Below are positions 14,541-21,545 of a stretch of 35,335 nt of DNA, piece after piece. Location of the stretch: contig CAYWYG010000006.1 in NCBI GenBank assembly GCA_964462335.1, positions 1 through 35,335 of the forward strand, in the 5' to 3' direction. The translations under genes were made by a program, and so were the position numbers. The stretch's first letter is position 1. Every line of letters starts with the position of its first letter. This stretch comes from JAPUDQ01 sp964462335. GTDB taxonomy: Bacteria; Patescibacteriota; Saccharimonadia; Saccharimonadales; Saccharimonadaceae. The notes beneath the pieces are model-generated. The model did no database searches. It was given only the letters and a program-made list of their open reading frames with translations, and was not told where the DNA came from.

Positions 14541-15143
14541 CTACTCACGCGAGTGGCGGGCTAGTAGCGGGGCACTGCAGCGGGCTTGACGCATACGGCC
14601 AAGTGTGAGTGCACCTTCAACGCTGGGACTTATCCTGTTCGAGCCGTCTAGTACCCTCTCCATATAGGTTGCTATGTCTTCGCCGAGATCGGCGATCCGA
14701 CCATTTCTGCAACGCACTATACCATCTGCGCCGCAGAAACCCAGGACGGTGTCCAGCATTTCGTCGCTGGTGCGGCAGACGGTCATTTTTCCCCAATTGC
14801 GATACGTGGTCACAACGACTATCCATGCACCCGTCTCAGCTAGCATGATCTTGACATCGCGCAGCCCATTGACACGACCTCCGAACATGACAATGACACG
14901 GGTCATGCTCTTTCGCGGCCCCAAGGGTTTCATATCCCCCATGTGGTCGACCGACACAACATCCTTCACGGCAGTTCTGAAGGGTTGTGTACCGTCTGTT
15001 GTTATCAAACGCTCGAATTGTCCTCCTATTTCTGCCGTATAGAGCAAGAATTCTGCGCTAGCACTGAGTGGGTCTGTCCATATCGGGTCACTCCCCTCCT
15101 GAAGTATGTACATCCGTACGGGCATGCCCGAATTTGGATACAT
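14541..15143 (-). CDS. Orphan protein of unknown function between rplO and secY
   Basis: 200 residues; I do not recognise a family. No signal peptide or membrane helix is evident. The central part (about 80-170) looks like an alpha/beta fold, with hydrophobic strands such as TRVIVMFGG and GAWIVVVTTY. The tail is basic. The start MYPNSGMPVR is uncertain: no good Shine-Dalgarno, but TATAAG lies about 18 bases upstream and could give a very short leader; Met11 is an alternative. It interrupts the otherwise conserved rplO-secY order, and its last codons lie within a set of strong inverted repeats ending in a terminator. This resembles an inserted cassette. Confidence 0.6.
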   Translation of the reverse strand: MYPNSGMPVRMYILQEGSDPIWTDPLSASAEFLLYTAEIGGQFERLITTDGTQPFRTAVKDVVSVDHMGDMKPLGPRKSMTRVIVMFGGRVNGLRDVKIMLAETGAWIVVVTTYRNWGKMTVCRTSDEMLDTVLGFCGADGIVRCRNGRIADLGEDIATYMERVLDGSNRISPSVEGALTLGRMRQARCSAPLLARHSRE

Positions 15144-15267
15144 GCCTACATGACAAACTTATAGTACAACTATTTTACCTGTAAAGTAAAATCCGCCACG
15201 CAATGTGACGGATTTCGTGTATATATGACAATATATGTGCCGGTAAAAGTGAGCTGTTACGCGCGCT

Positions 15268-15295
15268 CTTCCTTCTTCCTTCGTCCTTCTACCTT
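15268..15295. repeat. Heptamer array CTTCCTT
   Basis: Four units: cttcctt, cttcctt, cgtcctt, ctacctt, downstream of rplO on the minus strand. On that strand the units read AAGGAAG, which resembles Shine-Dalgarno sequence, but no gene starts there. Confidence 0.65.
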
Positions 15296-15355
15296 CCCAG
15301 TAGTGAGCTCTCGAGATGCAGCAATTGCTGCAAAATGCAAATTCTCTAGAGTCTA

Positions 15356-15841
15356 CTACTGGGCCTTCTTCTCCCTTTTACTCACTGGCAATGTTGGCAC
15401 AGGCACAGCTTCAAAACTACCGCCGGCTTTTTTGAGAGCTTCGACGACACTTGCGCTCGCTGATTGGACTTTCACAATTGCTTTGCCGGTATAGTCACGG
15501 CCATTGCGGGCGGCGATAACTTTCACCGTGTGATATGGTGTGGTGATCAGTCTAGCTTCGTAGAGCGACATATTGTCGACAGTTGTACCCTTGACGTCAG
15601 ATAATTGATCGAGATAGACAACTTGCGCCTTGACACGAAGGCTCTTAAACCCACGAGCTTTTGGCACAGCTTGGACGAGCTGGCGTTGGCCACCCATGAA
15701 ACTGGCGCCAAATTTCTTGCCTGTACGAGCACCCTGACCCTTGGTGCCGCGGCCAGCCGTCTTGCCTTGGCCTGCGGCGATACCGCGTCCGACGCGTTTG
15801 CGACTACGGCTCGCTGTGACTTGTAATTCATTGTATTTCAT
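15356..15841 (-). CDS. rplO: 50S ribosomal protein L15
   Basis: 161 residues, slightly longer than typical uL15 (about 144-150). The glycine/basic N-terminal arm (SRKRVGRGIAAGQGKTAGRGTKGQGARTG) that threads through 23S rRNA is clear, as is the C-terminal globular part. A short basic tail (REKKAQ) extends the end. The gene follows rpsE directly with no rpmD (L30) between, the CPR arrangement. The gap to rpsE holds a heptamer array rather than a gene. Confidence 0.97.
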   Translation of the reverse strand: MKYNELQVTASRSRKRVGRGIAAGQGKTAGRGTKGQGARTGKKFGASFMGGQRQLVQAVPKARGFKSLRVKAQVVYLDQLSDVKGTTVDNMSLYEARLITTPYHTVKVIAARNGRDYTGKAIVKVQSASASVVEALKKAGGSFEAVPVPTLPVSKREKKAQ

Positions 15842-15863
15842 AGTGATTTCTTCGAAATCAGGA

Positions 15864-15927
15864 GTATGAGGTATGGAGTATGAAGTATGGGGTATTTTCC
15901 TTACTACTTACTACTTACTACTTACTA
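15864..15927. repeat. Opposed heptamer arrays GTATGRR and CTTACTA, rpsE-rplO gap
   Basis: Five units gtatgag, gtatgga, gtatgaa, gtatggg, gtatttt (15864-15898) and four exact units of cttacta (15900-15927). The complement of the second array, tagtaag, aligns with the first, so the pair can fold back imperfectly. The second array runs to the rpsE stop codon. Confidence 0.75.
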
Positions 15928-16562
15928 CTTTTCTCGTCTCCTTTCTTCTCGTCAGCCTTCTTGACAGAGGCGGCTTTCGCCTGGGATACTTTGACGGTTG
16001 CAGGTGCTTTGGCACCGTGTTGCCATTCGTCTTTCGGTACAAGTGAGCGAAGTGCTTCGATCGTTGCGTAGGCGACGTTCACCTTGTTACTTGAGCCAAG
16101 TGATTTGCTGAGCAAGTTGGTGATACCACTGACACCGATAATGTTACGAACCACACCGCCGGCGATGACACCTGTACCAGGTGCTGCTGGTTTGAGCAAC
16201 ACGCGTGCACCGCTGACTTTGACTTCGACTTCGTGTGGAATGGTCGATTTGTGGACGGGGATCTGGATAAGATGCTTCTTAGCGACATCGGTTGCTTTTT
16301 GGACAGCAACTTGGACATCAGCACCTTTGCTCACGCCGACACCGACGCGACCTTTTTTGTCACCGACGACGACGAGTGCTTTGAAGCGGAAGCGACGGCC
16401 ACCTTTGACGACACGCGCCACACGATCGACACCGATAACGATCTCTTCGAAAATCTTCTCTTCGCGAGGTTGACCCTGAGTGCTCAGGCGGTCATTGCGT
16501 CGTCCGCCACGGCGATCGTTGTTGCCGCCACGAGGAGCGCGTGATTGATTCTGTTCGGCCAT
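15918..16562 (-). CDS. rpsE: 30S ribosomal protein S5 with basic tail
   Basis: 214 residues against about 160-170 typically. The double-stranded RNA-binding-like domain starts near EEKIFEEIVIGVDRVARVVKGGRRFRFKALVVVGD, and the C-terminal domain holds TIPHEVEVKVSGARVLLKPAAPGTGVIAGG. The first 30 residues (Arg/Gly/Asn-rich) and the last 25 (Lys/Asp/Glu-rich, ending DEKSSK) are extensions. S5 takes part in decoding fidelity. The stop codon lies inside a heptamer array, so the last residues may be repeat-derived. Confidence 0.97.
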   Translation of the reverse strand: MAEQNQSRAPRGGNNDRRGGRRNDRLSTQGQPREEKIFEEIVIGVDRVARVVKGGRRFRFKALVVVGDKKGRVGVGVSKGADVQVAVQKATDVAKKHLIQIPVHKSTIPHEVEVKVSGARVLLKPAAPGTGVIAGGVVRNIIGVSGITNLLSKSLGSSNKVNVAYATIEALRSLVPKDEWQHGAKAPATVKVSQAKAASVKKADEKKGDEKSSK

Positions 16563-16564
16563 GA

Positions 16565-16921
16565 TTAAAACTCCAATCCTTCCTGACGCGCCGCGTCTGC
16601 AAGCGCCTTGAGGCGTCCGGCATAGGCACGACCATTACGGTCAAATACGACTTTGCTGATTTTCTTCTTCATCGCTTTCTTGGCGATGTCCGCACCGACG
16701 AGTGCTGCACGTTCGGTCATCGTACCTTTGGTAGATTTGTTGCCGACAGTCGTTGCAGCGACGAGGGTTGCACCAGCGATGTCATCGATCAATTGTGCTG
16801 AGATATGCAGGTTGCTCACCGTCACTGTCAGGCGTGGTCGATCAGACGTGCCGCTCACACGAGCGCGAACGCGACCTTTGCGCAGTGCGCGACCAAGTAG
16901 TTTGTGGGATAGATTACTCAT
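16565..16921 (-). CDS. rplR: 50S ribosomal protein L18
   Basis: 118 residues, normal for uL18. Typical parts are RVRARVSGTSDRPRLTVTVSNLHISAQLIDD and the C-terminal KKKISKVVFDRNGRAYAGRLKALADAARQEGLEF, which binds 5S rRNA. The canonical order rplF-rplR-rpsE is kept, with two-base gaps on each side, so the three are one translational block. Confidence 0.98.
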   Translation of the reverse strand: MSNLSHKLLGRALRKGRVRARVSGTSDRPRLTVTVSNLHISAQLIDDIAGATLVAATTVGNKSTKGTMTERAALVGADIAKKAMKKKISKVVFDRNGRAYAGRLKALADAARQEGLEF

Positions 16922-16923
16922 GA

Positions 16924-17463
16924 TTATTTACCTGTCTTTCCGGCTTTACGCAAGATAGTCTCGTCAGCATACTTTATACCTTTGCCCTTGTATGGCTCAG
17001 GTTTCTTGAGGTCACGAATCTCTGCCGCAACCTGACCAACGCGTTGTTTGTCGATACCGCTCACGGTGATTTCCATCTTGTTGGTGGTGATCTGCACGCC
17101 CTCAGGCGCTTTGTATTTGACCGGGTGGCTAAACCCGAGCGCAAGCTCGAGGTCGCTGCCCGCCATACCGACGCGAAAACCGACGCCGTTGACTTCTAGT
17201 CTTTTCTCAAAACCTTTGGTAACACCTGTCACCATGTTTTGGATAAGCGCGCGCATCAGACCGTGCTGGCTACGAGCGACTTTGCTCTCGTCCTTAGGCG
17301 AGACTGTGAGAGTACCGTCTGCGACTTTTACGTCGACTGCTGGTGTGATACATTGTGTCAATGTGCCCTTTGGCCCCACCACGACAACGTCACCAGAGTC
17401 AACCGTGATTGTCACACCTGACGGAATCTGTATGGGTAGTTTTCCGATTCGACTCAGACTCAT
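16924..17463 (-). CDS. rplF: 50S ribosomal protein L6
   Basis: 179 residues, normal for uL6. Two similar domains: SRIGKLPIQIPSGVTITVDSGDVVVVGPKGTL and, in the second half, the end motif KKPEPYKGKGIKYADETILRKAGKTGK. L6 lies at the base of the L7/L12 stalk near the GTPase centre. No strong Shine-Dalgarno is present just before the ATG; instead an AAGGAG module lies about 75 bases upstream inside a repeat-rich gap. Confidence 0.97.
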   Translation of the reverse strand: MSLSRIGKLPIQIPSGVTITVDSGDVVVVGPKGTLTQCITPAVDVKVADGTLTVSPKDESKVARSQHGLMRALIQNMVTGVTKGFEKRLEVNGVGFRVGMAGSDLELALGFSHPVKYKAPEGVQITTNKMEITVSGIDKQRVGQVAAEIRDLKKPEPYKGKGIKYADETILRKAGKTGK

Positions 17464-17622
17464 TTCTTTGAGTAGAAGATAGATGATAGATTTTGGATTT
17501 TAGAATGATACATTCCTATCCGCTATCTTATATCTATGCTTCGCTCCTTTCGTTATTATTACTTATCATTTTGTTGATGCGATCTCTTCTATAATCCAAA
17601 ATCCATCATCCAAAATCTACTA
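17464..17622 (-). repeat. Heptamer palindrome in the rpsH-rplF gap with an orphan ribosome site
   Basis: The left arm (17470-17505) and right arm (17591-17618: ataatcc, aaaatcc, atcatcc, aaaatct) are both built on a 7-base period and are complementary over much of their length. The loop contains CGAAAGGAGCG on the minus strand, the module that precedes rpmC and rpsD, but no start codon follows at the right distance. It may be a relic of a rearrangement. Confidence 0.7.
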
Positions 17623-18024
17623 TTAATACACCTTACAAATCAACTCACCACCGAGGCGTTGCTTCCGGGCTTCGACATCGGTGAGGATGCCTTTGCTCGT
17701 GCTGACTAGCATGATGCCACGGCCACTTTTCACAAATGGTATCTCTTTGGCCCCGCTGTAGACACGACGACCTGGGGTACTGACGCGCTGGATCTCAGTA
17801 ATCGCAGGATTTGTGCCTGATTCATATATGGTGATGATCAGCGAATCGCGTGGCGTGCCTTTTTCAGTTTGCACATCAGTGAGGTAGCCGGCTTTTTTGA
17901 GTTGGGTTGCGACCGCAAGTTTTGTCTTGCTGATCGGCATGCGCACTTCGTGTTTGCCCGCGGCAATTGCATTACGGATGCGGGTAAACATATCTGCTAT
18001 AGGATCGGTAGATTGTAGTGCCAT
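17623..18024 (-). CDS. rpsH: 30S ribosomal protein S8
   Basis: 133 residues from the ATG at 18024 (MALQSTDPIADMFTRIRNAI), normal for uS8. The C-terminal RNA-binding part VSTPGRRVYSGAKEIPFVKSGRGIMLVSTSKGILTD is canonical. In many bacteria S8 also represses the spc operon through its own mRNA. The start lies two bases after the rpsN stop with a weak ribosome site, implying coupling. Confidence 0.97.
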   Translation of the reverse strand: MALQSTDPIADMFTRIRNAIAAGKHEVRMPISKTKLAVATQLKKAGYLTDVQTEKGTPRDSLIITIYESGTNPAITEIQRVSTPGRRVYSGAKEIPFVKSGRGIMLVSTSKGILTDVEARKQRLGGELICKVY

Positions 18025-18026
18025 AA

Positions 18027-18296
18027 TTACCAACTCGCTTTCGTTACACCAGGGATTTCTCCCTTGCTTGCTCGTTCACGGAACTCGATACGACTGATGC
18101 CAAATCGGCGCATGTAGGCGTGAGGACGGCCAGTCACATTGCAGCGGTTTTTCCAACGGGTTGTGCTGGCGTTGCGAGGCAATTTGGCGAGACCTTCGTC
18201 ATCACCTGCTGCCTTCAACTCCGCACGCTTGGCGGCGTATTTCTGGATCATTTTCTGACGCTTGAGATCGCGAGCGATCATTGATTTCTTTGCCAT
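18027..18296 (-). CDS. rpsN: 30S ribosomal protein S14, zinc-free form
   Basis: 89 residues, the length of the long zinc-free S14 type. The end NRCNVTGRPHAYMRRFGISRIEFRERASKGEIPGVTKASW is typical. Only one Cys remains, so the CxxC-x-CxxC zinc site of the short form is absent. S14 contacts the 30S head. Its ATG shares one base with the rplE stop. Confidence 0.97.
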   Translation of the reverse strand: MAKKSMIARDLKRQKMIQKYAAKRAELKAAGDDEGLAKLPRNASTTRWKNRCNVTGRPHAYMRRFGISRIEFRERASKGEIPGVTKASW

Positions 18297-18895
18297 TATT
18301 TCGCTCCTTTCTCTGCGTTTTTCTCAAATGGCATCCCGAATTTCTCGAGTAGTGCGCGACTATTACGTGGGTTCGATGGCTGGATCACAAAAGTGATCTG
18401 CATACCGTGAAGGGTGACAGTGTCTTCAAATGTCAGCTCAGGAAAGATCGACTGCTCGAGCAGACCGAGATTGTAGTTACCTTTGCGGTCAAAGCCTTTG
18501 GCGCCGACGCCGTGGAAATCACGGACGCGTGGCAGAGCGACATTGATCAGACGATCAAGGAACTCATACATGTGTGCACCACGGAGTGTCACGCTGACAC
18601 CGACGCGGTTGAGACCTTTGCGAATCTTGAACGTTGCGATAGACTTCTTAGCCATGCGGTCGATCGGCTGTTGACCAGTGATCTTGCGCAGCGTCGTCAC
18701 CACCATCTCGTGATGGCGCTTGTCGTCTTTGTGCTTGCCGATACCGACACTCACGACGATCTTGTGAAGTTTTGGCACTTCATGCACGTTGGCGAGCTCA
18801 AGCTCTTTTTGAAGTTCGGCGACGTATTTTTCCTTGTACAGGGACTTAAGACGAGGAGACGTCTGTTCGGCACGAGTTATTTTCTTTTCAGCCAT
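18296..18895 (-). CDS. rplE: 50S ribosomal protein L5
   Basis: 199 residues, about 20 more than E. coli uL5 because of an N-terminal stretch MAEKKITRAEQTSPR. Family segments include VPKLHKIVVSVGIGKHKDDKR and FVIQPSNPRNSRALLEKFGMPF. L5 binds 5S rRNA and touches P-site tRNA. The gene lies two bases after rplX and one base before rpsN. Confidence 0.97.
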   Translation of the reverse strand: MAEKKITRAEQTSPRLKSLYKEKYVAELQKELELANVHEVPKLHKIVVSVGIGKHKDDKRHHEMVVTTLRKITGQQPIDRMAKKSIATFKIRKGLNRVGVSVTLRGAHMYEFLDRLINVALPRVRDFHGVGAKGFDRKGNYNLGLLEQSIFPELTFEDTVTLHGMQITFVIQPSNPRNSRALLEKFGMPFEKNAEKGAK

Positions 18896-18897
18896 GG

Positions 18898-19245
18898 TTA
18901 TATCTCCTTTCCTGTCTTCTTTGCAATACGTGATTTTTTACCTGATTTGTCGAGTTTGTAGCTGAGGCGAGTGGTTGTACCTTTTTTCTCATCAGTTACA
19001 AGTGCGACTTTGCCGGCAGCCAGTCCAACATGAATCTCTTTGGTGCCACCACGCGGATTGAGCTGACTCGGTTTGACTTTGCGTTTGACGACACCGATGC
19101 CGTCGACATAGACTTTTTGGTCCGCGACACTTGTCTTTACGACTTTGCCTGTCTTGCCTTTGTGGCTCCCTGCGATCACTTTGACGAGATCACCTTTGTG
19201 AATCCTGAGTTTCTTCATTCTTCCTTCTTCATTCTTCCTTCTCAT
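18898..19245 (-). CDS. rplX: 50S ribosomal protein L24
   Basis: 115 residues as annotated. Three starts are possible. The ATG at 19245 lies 7 bases after GGAGG and overlaps the rplN stop, and is chosen here; the ATG at 19248 is too close to the GGAGG; the ATG at 19218 (MKKLRIHKGD) fits the usual uL24 N-terminus better. The ten codons between 19245 and 19218 are a heptamer array read as MRRKNEEGR. The KOW motif is KGDLVKVIAGSHKGKTGKVV. L24 starts 50S assembly. The protein otherwise looks normal. Confidence 0.93.
   Translation of the reverse strand: MRRKNEEGRMKKLRIHKGDLVKVIAGSHKGKTGKVVKTSVADQKVYVDGIGVVKRKVKPSQLNPRGGTKEIHVGLAAGKVALVTDEKKGTTTRLSYKLDKSGKKSRIAKKTGKEI
19211..19245. repeat. Heptamer array TTCTTCC at the L24 start
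   Basis: Five units: ttcttca, ttcttcc, ttcttca, ttcttcc, ttctcat. The array covers both candidate start codons of rplX and supplies GAAGG-type sequence on the coding strand. Confidence 0.7.
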
Positions 19246-19613
19246 CATAGTACCTCCGGTGCAAGGCTGATAATCTTCATGTAGCCCATGTCACGAAGTT
19301 CGCGAGGTACAGGCCCGAAGACGCGAGTTGCGCGCGGGTTTTTGTCGTCAGCGATGATGACCGCCGCGTTTTCGTCGAAACAGATCGTACTACCGTCTTT
19401 GCGCTTGATCTTATCAGTTGTGCGGACGACGACTGCTTTGACCACAGATTTCTTTTTGACGTTGCCCGTTGGGCTCGCTTCTTTGACGCTGGCGACGATG
19501 ATGTCACCGACGCGGGCATAGCGTCGACGCGTGCCACCAAGGACGCGGATACAGAGGATGCTTTTGGCACCACTGTTGTCGGCGACTTTGAGGCGTGATT
19601 CTTGTTGGATCAT
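19245..19613 (-). CDS. rplN: 50S ribosomal protein L14
   Basis: 122 residues, exactly the usual uL14 length. MIQQESRLKVADNSGAKSILCIRVLGG and the C-terminal RVFGPVPRELRDMGYMKIISLAPEVL are hallmarks. L14 sits at the subunit interface (bridges B5, B8). It overlaps rpsQ by four bases (ATGA) and its stop overlaps the chosen rplX start. Confidence 0.98.
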   Translation of the reverse strand: MIQQESRLKVADNSGAKSILCIRVLGGTRRRYARVGDIIVASVKEASPTGNVKKKSVVKAVVVRTTDKIKRKDGSTICFDENAAVIIADDKNPRATRVFGPVPRELRDMGYMKIISLAPEVL

Positions 19614-19939
19614 GACTCACTCTCCTTTGCCTCAGCTTCAGCTGCGGCTTTAGCTGCAGGAGCAAGTACTTCCTCTTCATCTTTGAGCTCAACTTCGGCA
19701 TGGCCAGCCTCGATCACGCGAGATAGCGTCCAGCTCTTGGTCTTGCTGATAGGGCGACATTCAGCGATCTCAACTCGATCACCTTTTTTCGCTTGATTTG
19801 CTTCATCGTGAGCGACATATTTGCGTGTCACCGAGTACTGCTTGCCGTAGACTGGGTGAGTTTGACGACTTGTGACGCTGATAACGATGGTCTTGTCGGT
19901 AAGATCACTCGTCACGATACCAATAATTTTCTTAGACAT
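19610..19939 (-). CDS. rpsQ: 30S ribosomal protein S17
   Basis: 109 residues from the ATG at 19939, which has AAGGAG 7 bases upstream; a longer in-frame start at 19969 lies within rpmC. The OB-fold core (IGIVTSDLTDKTIVISVTSR... KYVAHDEANQAKKGDRVEIAECRPISKTKSW) ends near residue 80, and an acidic Ala/Glu-rich tail (APAAKAAAEAEAKESES) follows that most S17 lack. It overlaps rpmC by eight bases. Confidence 0.97.
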   Translation of the reverse strand: MSKKIIGIVTSDLTDKTIVISVTSRQTHPVYGKQYSVTRKYVAHDEANQAKKGDRVEIAECRPISKTKSWTLSRVIEAGHAEVELKDEEEVLAPAAKAAAEAEAKESES

Positions 19940-20135
19940 TTGACTTCTCCTTGTGCGCTTTCTCGGCATTGATCTTCGTCAAAGTACGAGCGATTTCTTT
20001 GCGCGTCATGCCAATTACTCGAGGATTTGGCAACTCGTTGGCAGCCAATGCACGACGATAGTCGCTCGCTTCTTTGCGCAACTCTGCCAACTTCGACTGT
20101 AGGTCGACTGGTTTAACTTCTGGTTTTTTCGCCAT
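19932..20135 (-). CDS. rpmC: 50S ribosomal protein L29
   Basis: 67 residues from the second of two adjacent ATGs (20135), which gives the better spacing (7) to AAGGAG. Two-helix uL29 fold: LQSKLAELRKEASDYRRALAANELPNPRVIGMTRKEIARTLTKI. L29 lies at the polypeptide exit and helps dock SRP and trigger factor. The preceding gap to rplP holds opposed heptamer arrays. Confidence 0.96.
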   Translation of the reverse strand: MAKKPEVKPVDLQSKLAELRKEASDYRRALAANELPNPRVIGMTRKEIARTLTKINAEKAHKEKSNV

Positions 20136-20164
20136 CATAACGCTCCTTTCGTCGCCTTAGGAGA

Positions 20165-20249
20165 AATATGCAATATGGAATATGAAATATGGGAAATCGC
20201 AGAAGTTGCAGCTAACCCATGTTTCATTTTTCTTATTTCATTTTTCATG
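20165..20249. repeat. Opposed heptamer arrays in the rplP-rpmC gap
   Basis: Left arm aatatgc, aatatgg, aatatga, aatatgg (20165-20192); right arm tttcatt, tttctta, tttcatt, tttcatg (20222-20249). AAATATGGG on the left can pair with CCCATGTTT just before the right array, with one G-U, so the two arrays form the sides of a hairpin. Confidence 0.75.
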
Positions 20250-20252
20250 ATT

Positions 20253-20666
20253 TTAGAACTCCTCCCGTGCGACGAATCGTGTCTTGATAGGCAACTTGTG
20301 GCTGGCAAGGCGTAGTGCCTCGCGAGCAGTTGCTTCATCGACACCTTTCATCTCAAATAACACAGTACCCGTCTTGACTTTGGCGACAAAGAACTCTGGG
20401 TTACCTTTGCCGCTCCCCATCTTGACATCCTGTGGCTTGCGCGTGACAGGAGTGTGCGGGAAGATACGGATCCAGATCTTGCCACCACGCTTGATATGGC
20501 GAGTCATCGCTTGACGAGCAGATTCGATCTGGCGGCTCGTGACACGCTCGTTGGTCAAGCTTTGGAGGCCGTAGTCACCAAAGGCCACATAGTTGCACGC
20601 GGTCGCAACGCCATCGTTTTTGCCCTTACGGACTTTGCGATACTTGGTTTTCTTAGGCAGCAACAT
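20253..20666 (-). CDS. rplP: 50S ribosomal protein L16
   Basis: 137 residues, normal for uL16. MLLPKKTKYRKVRKGKNDGVA, the GDYGLQSLTNERVTSRQIESARQAMTRHIKRGGK core and KTGTVLFEMKGVDEATAREALRLASHKLPIKTRFV are canonical. L16 organises the A-site tRNA region of the 50S. GGAGGGAG precedes the start in a CGACCGGAGGGAG module shared with rpsM. Confidence 0.98.
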   Translation of the reverse strand: MLLPKKTKYRKVRKGKNDGVATACNYVAFGDYGLQSLTNERVTSRQIESARQAMTRHIKRGGKIWIRIFPHTPVTRKPQDVKMGSGKGNPEFFVAKVKTGTVLFEMKGVDEATAREALRLASHKLPIKTRFVAREEF

Positions 20667-20774
20667 ATTACACTCCCTCCGGTCGCTTGGCAGTTGGAAT
20701 ATAGCTATTGGCTAATGGCGTTGCCATCTTCCAATTGCCATCTTCCAATAGCTGATTTTGAACTAGGTGAAAAA
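20667..20774 (-). repeat. Family B intergenic element, rpsC-rplP gap
   Basis: AGCTATTGG (20703-20711) pairs with CCAATAGCT (20745-20753); inside it TGGC-GTT-GCCA (20716-20726) forms a second stem. The right arm consists of heptamers ccatctt, ccaattg, ccatctt, ccaatag (20724-20751). This is the clearest family B fold. Confidence 0.75.
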
Positions 20775-21410
20775 TCATGATGTTCTCTCCCCCTTGTAGA
20801 TCCAGACTTTCACGCCGATGATACCGGCACCTGGCTGCATCGCACGTGCGCAGTGGTAATCGACATCGGCACGAAGTGTGTGCAAAGGCACCGAACCCTG
20901 GATGATCTTCTCGCGGCGGCTCATCTCAGCACCATTCAGACGACCAGCCACCTCGATACGGATGCCTTTGGCGCCAGCGTTCATACTATTCTGTGCTGCC
21001 ATCTTAGTCGCCCGACGGAAGTTGATGCGGCGCTCGAGTTGGCGAGCGATGTTCTCAGCCACGATCTTGGCGGCGAGCTCAGGGCGTTTAACTTCTTCGA
21101 TATTCACGCGAACTGTTGTCTGCATGATCTTTTCGATCTCATTTTTCAGCTCGGCAACGCCTGCACCACCGCGGCCAATCACCACGCCTGCTTTGGCGGT
21201 GTGGATCGTGACCGTTGTCATGTTGGCACTGCGCTCAATCTCGATGCCGTTGATCACGGCACGAGTCGCAAATTTGTCTTCGACAGCGCGGCGCACTTTG
21301 ATATCTTGCACGAGCCAGCCTGCAAAATCGCGTTTGCCAGCAAACCATTTGCTGCGCCAGTTTTTACTGACCTGAAGACGCATGCTGATGGGATTGACTT
21401 TTTGACCCAT
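20775..21410 (-). CDS. rpsC: 30S ribosomal protein S3
   Basis: 211 residues, near the usual 210-230. GQKVNPISMRLQVSKNWRSKWFAGKRDF starts the chain, the KH domain carries KAGVVIGRGGAGVAELKNEI (residues about 74-93), and the C-terminal domain has GRLNGAEMSRREKIIQGSVPLHTLRADVDYHCA. S3 lines the mRNA entry tunnel. The start is preceded by AAGGAG in the same GCAAC/GTTGC hairpin as rplQ and rpsG. Confidence 0.98.
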   Translation of the reverse strand: MGQKVNPISMRLQVSKNWRSKWFAGKRDFAGWLVQDIKVRRAVEDKFATRAVINGIEIERSANMTTVTIHTAKAGVVIGRGGAGVAELKNEIEKIMQTTVRVNIEEVKRPELAAKIVAENIARQLERRINFRRATKMAAQNSMNAGAKGIRIEVAGRLNGAEMSRREKIIQGSVPLHTLRADVDYHCARAMQPGAGIIGVKVWIYKGERTS

Positions 21411-21545
21411 TAGGCAACTCCTTTCGTCGTTGCAATTTTCAATTTACAGTTTACAGTTTTCATTGGTTGTATCTGCGTTGCAGATAAATGTTTGAAAACT
21501 GATACTTGTGAATTTATTGTGAATTGTAAACTGTGAACTGTAAAA
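21411..21545 (-). repeat. Family A intergenic element, rplV-rpsC gap (diverged copy)
   Basis: Left heptamers caatttt, caattta, cagttta, cagtttt (21433-21460); outer hairpin CAGTTTTCA/TGAAAACTG (21454-21462 and 21493-21501) kept as in the other copies; inner hairpin changed to ATCTGC-GTT-GCAGAT (21471-21485) where the other copies have ATCTGTC/GACAGAT; right heptamers attgtga, attgtaa, actgtga, actgtaa (21516-21543). Left and right arrays are complementary. Confidence 0.8.

Noticed and set aside
15356..15918. A missing L30 gene hidden in the rpsE-rplO gap
   Set aside because: The gap of 76 bases is a heptamer array and too short for the roughly 60 codons of L30; loss of L30 is usual in CPR bacteria.
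20853..21413. Plus-strand frame of 186 codons opposite rpsC
   Set aside because: Antisense shadow of a certain ribosomal gene.
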